Below, piece after piece: positions 25,265 through 37,169 of a DNA stretch of 64,000 nucleotides. Source of the DNA: Imbricaverruca yamaguchii (taxonomy: Eukaryota; Arthropoda; Thecostraca; Neoverrucidae). Numbering within the stretch: the first letter of the stretch is position 1; the number at the start of each line of letters is the position of its first letter. The position numbers and the translations under genes were made by a program. Under the pieces are notes generated by a model. That model had not been told where the DNA came from. It searched no databases and worked only from the letters and a program-made list of their open reading frames with translations. The stretch is from NCBI GenBank assembly GCA_034440575.1, contig JAOTOL010001469.1:1066501-1130500 (forward strand). The letters are read 5' to 3'.

Positions 25265-26035
25265 AGGACTTGACCGAGAGGACCATTCAAAGTGTCGGTG
25301 CCTCCTGGACTTTAGTGCCCCGTCACTTGCTGAGAGTAGGGGACCAGAGAAGGGGACCAGGTCTGAGCCTGACTATAAATCATTTTGGATATAGGATGCC
25401 AGTGAGCAGCAAATGTATGATCCATTTAGTGTTTAAACCAACAAAAGGCCCAGTAACCGGAATAGATCCCACGCCATCGGAAAGGGCCCCGAGCCGACAT
25501 GAAAGACACCTGGGCCGCCAGCCAGACAGACACCAGACAGACGCCAGACACCTGGGCTCACTCCACCATGGCCCTTTAAATATGCCTGCGACCTCTTAGG
25601 AAAATTCAGTGTGTTTCCCTGGGCCCAGAGGCCCTTCATACCGGCTCGTGGCATCTTCCGGTCGCTAGGGACCCTCTCCGTCGGCTCAGTGACCATCTCC
25701 ATTGGCTCAAGGGCCCTCATCGTTGACTTGAGGGCCACCTTCGTTGGTCGGACCCCTCCGTCAGCCCGGGGCCCTTTCAACGACCCGGAGCCCTCCGTTA
25801 GTTTAGAGGTCCTTCACGTTAGCCGGGACCAGGGACCTCGGTGTCTGCCTGTGGGAACTCGCCGTCGACTTCAGGGCCCTCTTCATCGACTCGGGACTAT
25901 CTCAATCAGCTGGGGCCCCTATCGTCAGCCTAGGGACCTTCCACGTTGGCTCAGGTGCCCCTCATGTTGGCTCAGTCGCTCCTCATATCGGCGCAGGGGC
26001 CCTTTAATAGTCACCACAGGAGCCCTCATCGGTTG
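25265..26035. repeat. GC-rich degenerate repeat, copy 2, with central orientation switch
   Basis: Left of about 25610 the units read GGGCCCCGAGCCGACATG; right of it they read as the complement, for example CCCTCATGTTGGCTCAG and GTCAGCCCGGGGCCC. The family is the same as at 19340-19800. No gene is supported in the open frames. Confidence 0.65.
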
Positions 26036-26039
26036 TTCT

Positions 26040-26400
26040 AATTCCCCTTAAGTGGCAGGATTATCGTGAGCTCCGCCACTGCCCATGTCACAACGCAAGT
26101 GTTCAAAGACCCACTTGGACTCCTTGGGCCCAAAGAGGAGCATGACCCCATGGTCCCCTGGATCCGCTATTGCGTTTCAATCATATCATCCTTAAATCTC
26201 CCAAACTTTGGTGAGTGCATATCTTACACCATAAGGCTCTCCTGGTATTCTAATTGTCCTAGTCCACTAATAATGCGATTAGTTTTGCGCCAAATTCTTT
26301 CTAGCGAAGCTATATCACTTTAAATGTACGATCTCCATGCCTGATCTCTATCCAAGTAGGTTCACGCATGGACAATGTTTGCGCTTTATAACTTCTTTCA
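26040..26400. other. Unassigned stretch
   Basis: Nothing recognisable between the GC-rich repeat and the decayed retrotransposon. Confidence 0.35.
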
Positions 26401-28600
26401 TGTCATACTTAGCATTCATATTAATGCATCCTAGCATTATAAGTGACCTGGTTCTAGCTGAGCTACATTCTTGATTTATTTTATTTATGCTCACTTGGAG
26501 CTAAAACGTCTAAATCTTCCTCCTCTTCAATGCCATCCAGTTCACCACATTCCAATACATGCATGGATGTCCCACCTGCAGAGCCAAGATCATGGAGGTC
26601 ATGATCATCACATTACAATTATCATCCTTGAAGAACAACTGCGACTGGTCAGTTCATTCCCTAGCTCTTTCAAATTTTAGATGAATATTGCTAGATGCAT
26701 CACTATTGTTAGTCATTCCTATCAGTTTCATGTTCTCAGCAAATTTAAGCACCCCCATTCCTAAGACCTACATCACGAAGATGTTCACAAAGATGATGAA
26801 AAGAAGTGGATCTAGAACAGAGCCCTGTGACACCCCACTCGGAACCTTCTTCCATTCAGATTACATTAATTTAATAGTGCCTAATCTTTGCTTCCATTGT
26901 ATTAGCCATTCCTCAATCTAGCTTGAAACCTTTCCATCAATCCCATCCTACTCCAGCTGGTGAATTAAGCGCTTTTGTGGAAGCTTGTGAAAAGCTTTGT
27001 TGACATTTAACATACGACATCTATCAAGCTTCTATTGTCAACTTCCCTAGTTACATGTTCCATTCTTTCCGAAAGATAAGTTAAGCAAGGCCTTCTAGAT
27101 AAAAATGCATGTCGAATTTCTCTTGAAAGCCTATCAAAATGAGAAAAACCGTTTGCTTAGACAGTTTGCTAAGATCTTTGGCAAGTTTTTCTTAAAACTT
27201 TGTAAACTGGTGAAGTTAAGTCAATTGGTCTATGGTTTTGCACAAAGCTTCCTTTGTCGTTTAAAAAAAACTATATTCGTATTACTCCAGTTGTTAAGTA
27301 CTCCGGAATACCCAAATGGCGACTGGCGCCTGATACCAACACCTGGAGGAATTGCTAATACTTGAATCCACCCACCTAAAATATTGACAGATATGTCATC
27401 AGTTCCTGAGGCTTCGTTGGTCTTTTTATCTGCACCTGGTTTTCTTCAGCTTCTGTATGCATTGTGAGGTCTTCCCAACATATTTCCTGTCTTGGTACAA
27501 CCATCAGTGTTGGCGCCTGTTCTTGTTTTTTTGTGGGGGTCCAACTGGCTATGTCTTGCTTAGGGACTTTACGTTCTCACAATCCTCGGTCACTATGTCA
27601 TTGCATGCATCATATCATTACATCCAATGTCTGCACGCTACATTTTGTAGATCGAAATTTGTAAAAGCTAAGCTTTTAGTATTTCCCGCCGGACAATTAC
27701 GAACGAATTTAATTTCAGCCAGTTTTTTTAGTTCCACACATCTCCGAACATGGCTCCAAGCAATCCTATTTTCCTCCATGCTAGCCTCAAACTTAAGGTT
27801 GTTTTGCATTATTCAAGGACGGCTTCCTTGACACCAGCAATGGTCCTACTTCCATTGTCAGCCACGAATAGCGTTTAACCTTGTTCATTATTATTTTTAT
27901 ATTGATACTGAACCTATCGTGTTGAGAATGCACCTATCGTGATCTAGAAACAGTTCATCTTTGAGGGTTTCCAACATTTTAGATGCATCTCAGCTTGACA
28001 ATAACTCTTCCCGTTGAATTTCACCCAGGAAGATACTGAACTGTTCACACGTTTCTTGAGCAAAATTTGGAATCATTGTCCTATTGTTCCCAATGCTTTC
28101 AGCGTTCAAGGAACGGTATATTATGTTGTGATCACTATTTCCTGATGTCTCTCCCACCATTGCATTATGTAAGTTTTTCACTAGTTAATTTGTTCTTAGC
28201 TACGCAGTCTTCTTCACTTGATTTAACTTTTCTCTTCCCCTGATAGATCCATTTGAAATAAAACATCATTTTCTCCAAGCAATGCATGAGACCGAACTAT
28301 TTCCGGAGTTGGTTAGACTTCTGATTTTGTCCCTCAACTCCGCTATGCTGAAGTCTCCCAACAATGGAGCCCTAACATGGAATCTCCGATGCATCTATTC
28401 CCGTATCGACCTGTCGGTTTCTTCAATCTGACCCAATGACCTATTGCATGCCTTAGTCATTCATCTTGATCCATTCTTCTCGATACGATCCAGCCATAAT
28501 AATTATACTCTCTCACTACAGCGCTATCTTCTACAGCATAGGTATAAGCTGCGTATAAGTTTTGGTGTTGCCAACATGTGATTCAATCACATTGGTATAA
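26400..28600 (-). pseudogene. Heavily decayed CR1/Jockey-type non-LTR retrotransposon
   Basis: Reverse-strand translation with many stops shows the family's landmarks in order. Near 28390-28320 is an endonuclease block like PLLGDFSIAELRD, the counterpart of the GDFN..EIDW motif. Near 27420-27350 is a segment like TNEASGTDDIS, the counterpart of KAPGPDGIS. Near 27020-26890 are NVNKAFHKLPQKRLIHQLE and IEEWLIQWKQRL. Near 26850-26780 is GVSQGSVLDPLLFIIFVN. These match the RT fingers and palm. No intact frame remains. It is a separate family from the element at 21960-24250. Confidence 0.8.
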
Positions 28601-30056
28601 TATAGCGGGATTGGCTGGATGTTAAATTGCAAAAATAGCAGTGTTGCTTTTGCAGAACCAAACACAGACGACTCGATCAATGAATGCCTGTTTCACTCTG
28701 ATGTACTGAACAGCATTGGTCCCTTTCAGTAAACTGTTTGGTGGCCTCTTCTAATCCAAGGAGTGAATAGCGGTATCGGATGACATTTTGTGAATCGTGA
28801 ATCGGGTGAATATTTCGATAGGTGTCACACTGGCAATACCAAAAGACAGGGCCTCCATCCCTCCCTACAGCTTGGTATTTCAACATAGTGCTTCTAGCAT
28901 GCACGAGTGCTCCTACCTCCTATACTTGACCTCCTGTGATGAGTATGCATTCTGTAGCTAGTCAATTCAAATGAATGCAAGCTGTCTGCAAAATTTGCTC
29001 CTTAATCCAAACCTCAGCTGTGCATATGAAATCAAATTTTTCCGACCGCATATATTCATGAAATTGCAAACTATGTTTCTAACAATTGTGATGTCAACCA
29101 AAAAAACATGGTACGCTACATTTTTCCATCTGAAAAAATATGTTCTTCTTTATGAGCTTCATCCCTGACGTACCCAGTTTCCGTGCACAAGTGCCTACAC
29201 AGGATCTCTAATATGCCACAATGCTCACCCTTGTGGTCCGAAGTGATACAATGGATGCGAATCATGCATCAAGGGTTGTCTGTGACGTCAACCTCACGCT
29301 AAACCGTTCCTCTGAATATAATACAACTCACCTATGCAATACAACTCACCTAACTATAAACGCTCGGTGTTGCTAGTCCCAACGAAGCTTTCAAAAGAGC
29401 GGAATCTGCATTGCTGTCCATCAACTAGGAATTAAAATTTGACACCCAACACAGCGGTTCTAAAGTCGTCGGTCAGTTGGGCAGATACCTGGAAGTGGCT
29501 GGACCACTTTTCGAAGATGTCATTATTAAGTAAATCCTCGCCGCATATCTTCTCGTTGATTCTCAACAAAACGGCGACCATAGGCATCGGGCCACATCTA
29601 TCACGTGTATTTCATCAAATATTGGTACATCATCACAAAGCTAGAACAGCACCCCAGCAAGAATAAATATGACCGGTATGCGAAAGCGGAGGTTTTCGGC
29701 CGCGCCGTTTGTTGATGTGGAGCGGCCACTGCAGGCTCCCGGCAGTCAATTCCACACGTGGAAGGTCAGATAGACCTGGCGCCGCGTCCAGCCTCTGGGG
29801 CGCAGCGTCCAGTCTGGAAAATGTAGCGCTTTGTTTCATGGTCCTAGCACCACACTATCGCGACTGAGAGTCGGTCTGTCGTTTGCTTCAGGTGGGTGAC
29901 CTCTGGCCGTGGGCGCGGCCCCTGGCTGTCGGTGTGGGTCGCACCCCGGCCATGTCATGCAATGCTGCCGGACAGTTCAGCTGTCAGTTGAGCATGCATT
30001 GGCCGCAGGGAACGTTTTGCGTTCAGTTCGTCGCCGCTACCGCAGACGGTCTAAAT
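28600..30056. other. 3' flank of the orcokinin gene
   Basis: Minus-strand 3' UTR and flank. The only ATTAAA-type signal I find near the stop codon overlaps it (30061-30056), so the true polyadenylation site is unplaced. No gene is recognised in this stretch. Confidence 0.4.
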
Positions 30057-30279
30057 TTAATCCTTGGCATTGGCCTCGCGCTTCACGAAGCTGTTGAAGC
30101 CGCTTCTGTCGATCTCGTCGAAGTTGCGCTTCTGCACGCTGTTCGTCTGAGACCGCTTGGCAAACCCGCTGAAGCCAGACCGATCGATTTCGTCGAAATT
30201 TCTCTTCTTGTAGAAGCCGCTGAACCCGGAACGATCGATCTCGTCGAAATTCCTCTTCGCTGTGCCGAACGTCATGCCA
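30057..30279 (-). CDS. Orcokinin: Orcokinin gene, terminal exon: three A-type orcokinins
   Basis: This exon encodes the secreted neuropeptides that define the orcokinin family, which act as neuromodulators in arthropod gut and nervous system. After a 3' splice site (TTGCAG, last base 30280) it enters in phase 2 and reads GMTFGTAKR. It then gives [14 protein letters not shown] ending [17 protein letters not shown] ending KR, a spacer [23 protein letters not shown] ending KR, and a tail EANAKD before TAA at 30059-30057. All three peptides are bounded by dibasic or tribasic prohormone convertase sites. The third resembles insect orcokinin A; the SGF endings of the first two are less usual. Joining to exon 3 restores LDSLSGMTFG before the first KR, like the conserved LDSLSG..FG peptide I recall from insect precursors. 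Family identity is very secure. Confidence 0.96.
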
Positions 30280-30339
30280 CTGCAACATGCAGGCAGACTC
30301 GTCAGTTGCTCATTAATGCCGTCATTCACTGAGGGGCGG

Positions 30340-30715
30340 GGCAGCATCCTCCAATACAGGACCACATGGTCAGCTGAGGGTGTGACCAGACACCAGCGGC
30401 GGGAGGATATAACAACAGAGGACCACATGGTCAGCTGAGGGTGTGACCAGACACCAGCGGCGGGAGGATATAACAACAGAGGACCACATGGTCAGCTGAG
30501 GGTGTGACCAGACACCAGCGGCGGGAGTACATTACAACAGAGGACCACATGGTCAGCTGAGGGTGTGACCTGACATCATCTGCGGGAGGATATAACAATA
30601 GAGGACCACATGGTCAGCTGAGGGTGTGACCAGACACCAGCTGCGGGAGGATATAACAATAGAGGTCCGCATGGTCAGTTGACCGCATGACCAGGCACCA
30701 GCTTCGGGAGAACCG
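30340..30715. repeat. 61-bp minisatellite in the last orcokinin intron
   Basis: Six copies start with ACCACATGGTCAGCTG at 30361, 30422, 30483, 30544, 30605 and, diverged, near 30666. Copies also share GGGAGGATATAACAA. The array begins about 60 bases upstream of the exon 4 acceptor on the minus strand. Confidence 0.95.
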
Positions 30716-30719
30716 AGCA

Positions 30720-31347
30720 ATGTCAGCCGCCGCCAGTGTGAATACAGACTACCCGGCTGGCCCGATGGCAGCGTCAATAATGCAGCTGATGGCCGCTTCG
30801 GGAGCAGTAGCAATGTCTGTGGCGGCCAGACCAATCACAGCGCGTAACAGGGCCACCAGTACCGACCGGTGGGACACGTGTCGTGCCACACCGAGTGCCA
30901 GGAATCAACCCAACACGCCTGTCAACAACAGCGACAGGACACTGGCAGCAGCAGATCTCATGAAGCTTGTTTCAATGCACCTTGACCATTTTTTTGTGTG
31001 TGGATGTTTGAAACACAACAAGCACGTCTCCAAGCTGTTCGCTGTCGTGATTGCTGCTTTTTGAGCAGCGAAGTTTTATATGTAGGCAACTACGTCTCAT
31101 GTTGTGTTCGGAGGTGGCCCTGTGAGTTACTTCGTGCGTGGCATATTAGCACACATACGTCACATAAATCCTGGGCTGCCATGATATACTGGCAGACACA
31201 GCATCAGCTGTGAACGACACAGGAAGTCAGCTGCTTCTGTCTTTCCGGCAAACCGCGCAAGCAAACAGGTGTTAACCCACAGTTGACTGTGTCAGCACTT
31301 CACAAATTGGTGGTGTACCGTGACCAGCTCGTGGTGACGCTCCTGAC
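30720..31347. other. Rest of orcokinin intron 3
   Basis: Unique sequence between the minisatellite and the exon 3 donor. No other exon is recognised. Confidence 0.5.
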
Positions 31348-31675
31348 CTGAGCGAATCAAGTCGTTTGTCGATGCCGAACGAAATGCCACTGAGCGGGTC
31401 CAGTGCCCGCACCTCGCGGTCGATGTATACGCGAGGGTGGCTGCCTGGAACAGACACACGAGAGTTGGTATCAGTCATGAGCGGCAGAGGGTGTGGGTCC
31501 GTGAGAGGATCCAGTACCCGCACCTCGCGATCGGTGCATGCATGAGGGTGGCTCCCTGGAACAGACACACGAGAGTTCGCATCACCCGTGAGCGGCAGAG
31601 AGTACGGGTCCGTGAGAGGATCCAGTATACACGGCACACAGCACCTCGCTGCCTGTGTGTACCTCAGGACGTTCC
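31348..31675 (-). CDS. Orcokinin: Orcokinin gene, internal exon 3: LDPL repeats and LDPLSG peptide
   Basis: A minus-strand exon of 328 bases. The 3' splice site is CCTGTTCGTCTCAG, with a pyrimidine tract, ending at 31676; the exon enters in phase 1. The 5' splice site is CTCAG/GTCAGG, leaving in phase 2, which matches the acceptor of exon 4. It encodes 108 residues: NVLRYTQAARCCVPCI, then two tandem 37-residue repeats starting LDPLTDP and ending DREVR, then ALDPLSGISFGIDKR and LDSL. The last word becomes LDSLS when joined to exon 4. The 37-residue repeats are a 111-base in-frame duplication; the LDPL start of each suggests they derive from the LDPLSG peptide. Three cysteines lie at its start. 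Splice sites and phase are visible; use in the mature mRNA is inferred. Confidence 0.85.
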
Positions 31676-31679
31676 CTGA

Positions 31680-34150
31680 GACGAACAGGCACATCACACA
31701 CACATCAGTGGCAGTGGAGGGGAGTGCGGGTTCGTGCATGCCAGCCGGACATGTGGCGGTTGGGGACGCTTGACGTTTGCTAACGACATTGGAGACAATC
31801 TCAGCGTTTTGTTGACCCTCTGACGACAGACACGGACACGTGGTCTGGCATCCACGTCACAATCTGGGAACATTCTGATCTCATCTGAAAATGCAGGTAC
31901 GCAAACAATCGATGCATTTCCACCGGGTGTTTCGAAAGGTGGGAGCCTTGCGAGTACAGGCGATGGGTTGCGAGCAGAAAGCCATCCGAGGATTCGGTTA
32001 ACAAAAGCACAGGCCAAGTGTTGGCACCTCATCCAGACGCATCTCTCTGGCTGCGCGTTGAAGTTCTCCAACATGAAGACTCGTGCTAAATATCAAATCC
32101 GAGATATTCTTGGAAATTATTTCCAGCTTCCTGTTGCATGCCCAGAACCAGCATATGGCTCTCAGAGCCATCTAAGCTTATTTGACGCAAACAAATGATA
32201 ACGTGACCAATTCCCAATCAGGGAGACTCAGGCTAGTGTGAGATGCTATTGTACAAAACGAGCACGATTTGTAATGTTTGTGTGTTCAATTGCAGCTTGG
32301 CCTAGACTCTAATAGGCGCGTGCATGGAAGTGGCTGTTAAGAAAAGAACCTGTTGAAAGGCCTGAGGTATGAAGTAATCAATGCAAGATCGGAGACTTCA
32401 CCTTTCATCAACTTGCAGGCCAGAAGCAAATTTAGTTGTGGCTTTTCCTCTCCTGTTCTCTTACGGATGCCATGAAATATAAATTTATCCTAGTGTGATC
32501 AGGGGCGACTCTGCAATATATTTAAGGGAGACATGCTTTCAAATATTATCCATTTTGTGAACATAGCGTTGTATTCGCTGTTCTCGGTGCTACGTCGCAT
32601 GGGAAGGTGCAATCGTCTCGGATCAGTATGTATGCTGACCTCCCCCAGATTTGTACAATATCACAGAGAACAGTCTACAGACGGAAGTGGGTTTCCTAGC
32701 TCAGCGGCTGTGGTCGGCTTGTATTTTTCATCATCTGGTAAAATATTCCAGTCAGGGGAATATGCCCCAGAAGCTGCATGAACACCTATTACTTAGGGAC
32801 ATGCGAGTACTGTGTGCGTAAGGTTGCAAAGATCACAGTTATGGTTTTTCTTTTAGTATACACCTCCATGGATTCATACATTGTCGGTCAGAGATTTGAT
32901 GACACATGCTTTTTTACCGATAATACAATAAGCAGCAACAACAAATAATTCAGTTTTCAACAGACCTCTCCATCCTATCGAACCAAGCATGTTCGATCCA
33001 TACCCGTCGCACGTCCTCCCCCACACCCACCCGACCTTTAGGCGCGGGTGAGGCTCGAGGCGATCAAGTTTCATTATTCATCGACTCTCACTTTACACGT
33101 CGAAGTTTGGCATGATAAGCCTGGCTATGAACTTTAATTTGACTGAAATAAGTGTGTCCTCCAGAGAGTTTACCACGAGTGGTGCACGACTGGATGAGTT
33201 AAAGTTGTATGGAGCTACTTTAATTGAAACCAGCTTGGAACGATTGGCAGTTCTATTGACAAGCTTGGTACAGCTCAATAATGAGTATCGGTGAGGCTAG
33301 ATGGGGTGAAACGAGATGCGGAATTATTAGGAACATAGACGGAAATATTGAGGGGTTGAGGTCAGGATTCGGTGTTCGTGCCTTGCTAATTATAATTTGT
33401 CATTTTCCTCATCATTTCCCCCACGACTACTAGGCGTGAGGGTCACCGGGTGCGCCGGAAGGTTGGCCGAGGCTCTTTCCTTCCGCTGCGCATATCATCA
33501 GCCTTCGCGGTTACAGCCTGAGTCCCCGTCGTTGCAGGCTCGCGGCACCGGCGTTTTGTTAGCTTGGACACCACGTTATAACATTGCAATCGTTTGGCCT
33601 GTACACTGCAACCGAACTATGCACTGAAGCTGCTGACGCCTGAGGCTCAGCAATCAACAAAGGCAGCGCAAATCTCAGAATCATTCATACGCGGCTGGCT
33701 GCCGCTACAACGACGTAAGTTTTGGACCCCCTTTTACAATGCATTTGGCTCCCATGTATCCTGGGATCCAAGCGCTGAGCGGAATCCAGGCATTTGGCTG
33801 GCATCAGCCGGCACGTTCAGTCTTGAAGCAACGGGCGCCGGCCGGCCGTCAGATGTCGTGACTTGTCAGCATTCCGCCCGGCTCGGCCGACCGAGACCGC
33901 CATCGCAGCAAGACAAAGTTGGGTGTCAGGTCATTCTCACGCGCATAGCCCTGGCGCATAGACCTGGCAGTGTGGGGCAGGAGCGCTGGTCGAAAGTACT
34001 CTCGACCAGCCGCAGTTGTCGCGTCGATGTGTTCTCCACCAGTAGCGGCTCGCTACGTCCCGGTCTGATGAGATGGTCACTCTCGCAGGCGCGCGACGGC
34101 CCCAGGTCCAGAGAGTCGCTATAGGGGAGTCGGCGGGGCCAGACGTACGC
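31680..34150. other. Orcokinin intron 2, 3' part
   Basis: Mostly unique sequence. Frames on both strands (for example 33594-34124) have no recognisable motif and no splice support. Confidence 0.4.
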
Positions 34151-34530
34151 GAGAGATGGGGGTGAGAGACGGAGTTGAGTTTTCAAGGCTAGTAAGATGT
34201 AGCCTGTTGCAAGATGTGGGCGCTTGAACATCTTGCGTCTCGGTTGGATGGGTGACCGCCGTCGTCAGTCATAATTGCCTGTTGATTTAGAGGCACACAT
34301 TTTTGTCGATAATAGTATCACTGTTGAACTGCGGAGACTGTTGCACAATTTATCACCGTTTGGTTAACTAATCAGCCCGATTAATGCAAGGGCATTTACA
34401 TCTGGTGACTTTGGCTTTTTGATTTGAGAACTGGCGAATGAGAGAAGCTATGAAATTTAAGAACCGGTTACCGTCCAAACGAGGAAAACCTAGACTATCA
34501 CTGACAGGCAGATTGAGTCTTCCCCACAAT
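34150..34530 (+). mobile_element. SINE-like dispersed element, copy 2
   Basis: It matches the element at 14290-14945 along its length but lacks the GA tract. The block CTCGGTTGGATGGGTGACCG (near 34237) resembles the 5S rRNA internal control region, hence a possible 5S-derived SINE. It is antisense within an orcokinin intron. Confidence 0.65.
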
Positions 34531-34534
34531 ACAG

Positions 34535-35110
34535 ACCAGTAATAGTATAGCTCCTCGTCGCCGCACTGAATTTGTTACGAACTCCACACCGATGCAATGA
34601 CGATCATTGCTAACCAGCGCAATTTCCTGTCACCGCAGTATCACCAGAGGCAAGTCATCTACTCAGGCAGATCCCAGACTACCTAGCGATTCGGTCCCTT
34701 CTGGTACATAACAATCACGAGTTGGTAGTAAGTACACGCTCTGCGGCTCCTTCTCCGGCTCTTGGGATGGCACACTCATATGCTGAGTGTAAGCGCACCA
34801 ACTCCTTAGTGGCATCAAGTGTAAGAATGCAAAGTTCCGGCGTTGCCGGGAATCAATGTTTAAAATTGCAGGATAATTGAAGAAGAAAATGGAATGTCAC
34901 AACGCCATGAACTGCATAATTGACAGGGAATTGCAATGGGACTTTGGTGTGTGAAAGGCCGACTGTAGAGCCATCGACCAATGATAGCTGTCGAGGATCG
35001 CCTCCGAGACAGGCCGATGATTACGGACATTAACTGGGACTAGAGTCCTTGGCGCATGACGCCAAGAGGAACTTCAGCTATAATGTTGTGTCTGGAAAGG
35101 GATTGAATAC
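34535..35110. other. Unassigned intronic stretch
   Basis: Nothing recognisable. Confidence 0.4.
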
Positions 35111-35119
35111 AATTTGCTT

Positions 35120-35453
35120 CCCACTCCCTCCCACTTCCTTCCTCTTCCCCATCCATTCGCCCTTCGTCTCCATCTCCCTTCGTCTTTCTCTATCCCTTTC
35201 GCTCTCCTCTTTCTCTCCCACCATATGCCTCTTTCTAGCTATACCTCCCAATCTCTGTTGCCCTCCTTCTCTCTCTCCCTGTCTGTATATCTCCCCTTTA
35301 TCCCTTTCCCCTTCTCTATATCAGCATCTCTCTTCCCATCTTTTCATCTCTCCATCTATTCATATCTCTGTATCTCCGTATGCATTTCTATCTCTATCTC
35401 TATCACCATTTCTATGTCTGTCTGTCTGTCTGTCTGTCTCTCTCACTCTCTTT

Positions 35454-35519
<66 letters not shown>

Positions 35520-35520
35520 T
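35120..35520. repeat. Pyrimidine-rich tract ending in (TA)n
   Basis: About 330 bases of CTCT/CCCT-rich sequence with (CTGT)n near 35416, followed by TA dinucleotides at about 35456-35516. It produces long serine/leucine/tyrosine frames that are not genes. Confidence 0.9.
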
Positions 35521-36089
35521 ATATTCGTCCAAGTCTCCATCTCCGTCTACATCTCAACTTCGCTGTCTCTATCGCTCTTGCTCTCCTCGCACATTTCCAT
35601 CCACCGCAAACCCCTCTGTTCCAAGTAGTGCTTTGTTTGTCTGTCTCGCTGCCTATCTCTGTAGGTTGGCAGCAATTGAAGGAGGACATTATGGCTCCAA
35701 TTACATAGCTCCTGTCAAGAAGAACAACGACTTCTCTTCCCGGTGATATCAATGCTGTGAGAAAGTTTCCATCATGGCTCAAAGGGAGACAGAATTCGAA
35801 GAATCCTCAAGATGATCAGCTATTGAGCCCATGACAAACACTGACTTTAATTGGCTGTCGACGCCCACATAAGCCGGGATGGAATGGTTTGGTTTACTTT
35901 AGGAAGCTTTATTTTTAAGGGTTAGCTTGAAGGTCATAATCTGGCACAAAGGTACGACGACTGACGGACATCACCTAAACATGTGGAATGATTTGAAATG
36001 GTGACACCTGCATGCGGTTGAAAAAATTGTTCCGTTTATACCTGAGTTACGTGATGTTTAAAAAATAGCTCGATGCGCTATATTCGTAC

Positions 36090-36135
36090 GTCAGAGGAGG
36101 GAGAGAGAGAGAGAGAGAGATAGAGAGAGAGAGGT
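36090..36135. repeat. Short (GA)n tract
   Basis: About 40 bases of GA repeat. Confidence 0.9.
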
Positions 36136-36364
36136 GAAAATCACCCTTTACGTTGTGGATGAGGTAGAGAATTCCAGTGGACGTGTTGTTTAACCAGTGA
36201 ATTTCCGTCACCAGAACAATTGAAATAGTCATAAAAGCATCCACATCTGTCACTTGCAATATTTGTAGTCACGAATGTTATCAGATTAAACGCAGGTTAT
36301 GCTCTCGTCGGCGTTGTTTATTACAGAAATTGTAACTGAGGAAAAACGAAAATTGACATATTAC

Positions 36365-36490
36365 CTGATGGCTAGCTTAGTGGATATAGCGTTAGCCTTC
36401 AAAAGTTTCCCCGTCCTAACACGACGGGTCGAGCCGCTTCCGCGCCGGCTATTTACTCCGCCGGCTGAAATGGCCTGTTGACAGCCAGCT
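36365..36490 (+). mobile_element. tRNA-derived SINE, family 1, plus copy
   Basis: A box A-like TAGCTTAGTGG (36373-36383) and box B-like GGGTCGAGCCG (36425-36435) lie at pol III spacing. The downstream sequence (CCGCTTCCGCG, then a CCGG-rich block, then GGCCTGTTGACAGCC) matches the minus-strand copy at 39550-39735. Confidence 0.7.
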
Positions 36491-36499
36491 ATACAAGTT

Positions 36500-37080
36500 C
36501 GAGGGCGCAAGCAGCAGCGTCCGACTGTGTGGGAATGACTCAGTCAAATTGCGCTAAATGACAAGAATTTCCCGACCGGGAGGTGGATTCAATGCAAAAG
36601 CTTGTGCTGAGCGCTGGCTCTGTTTCCGAATACTTCTGCGACAACAATTCGAGGTAACCTTTCTTGTTTAAATAAACCTCACATGATGTGGGTGGAGGGG
36701 TTGAAGACCAGTCCTTCGACTTTAAAGTCTAGCCGAAAGCGACATGAGTGATTCTGTCGAAGATCGGTACGGCTGAGTGTCGACCAAGCTGACACTTCCC
36801 TGGAAATTTCAGACGTCGGAATGCTTCGCCACAACGGAGTGATTGAGTTTTCAAGGGTACACTATCTTATATCGGTCGATTTTAAGATATCCGGGGTGCT
36901 CAATGCTTCATATTTTGAGTGACTAGCTTAGAGGTGCAAAACCGCACACGATGTGTGTATCGCTGATCATAAAATTCCATCAGTGTTTGGAGGCCAAACA
37001 CTAATGGAACTGTTTCCAGTACGCATGAATTAGGCTATGAATATCACTTGCGTCATGGGGGGTGTGGCTAAGTTTAAGCA
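36500..37080. other. Unassigned intronic stretch
   Basis: Nothing recognisable. Confidence 0.4.
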
Positions 37081-37084
37081 GTTG

Positions 37085-37165
37085 CGCACCAACCGGATCT
37101 CGAACCTGCGACCCTTCTGATGAAAGCGCGCGAGCTCAACTGTCTGCCACCTGATAGCACCGACA
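37085..37165 (-). mobile_element. tRNA-like sequence, probable SINE head
   Basis: On the minus strand a box B-like GGTTCGAGATC (37107-37097) follows a box A-like region AGTTGAGCTCGCGCG. I see no paired acceptor stem, so a SINE is more likely than a tRNA gene. Confidence 0.5.
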
Positions 37166-37169
37166 TGCC

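Noticed and set aside
35049..35746. Two frames over 200 codons rich in Ser, Leu, Tyr and Ile
   Set aside because: Translations of a pyrimidine-rich tract and a TA microsatellite.
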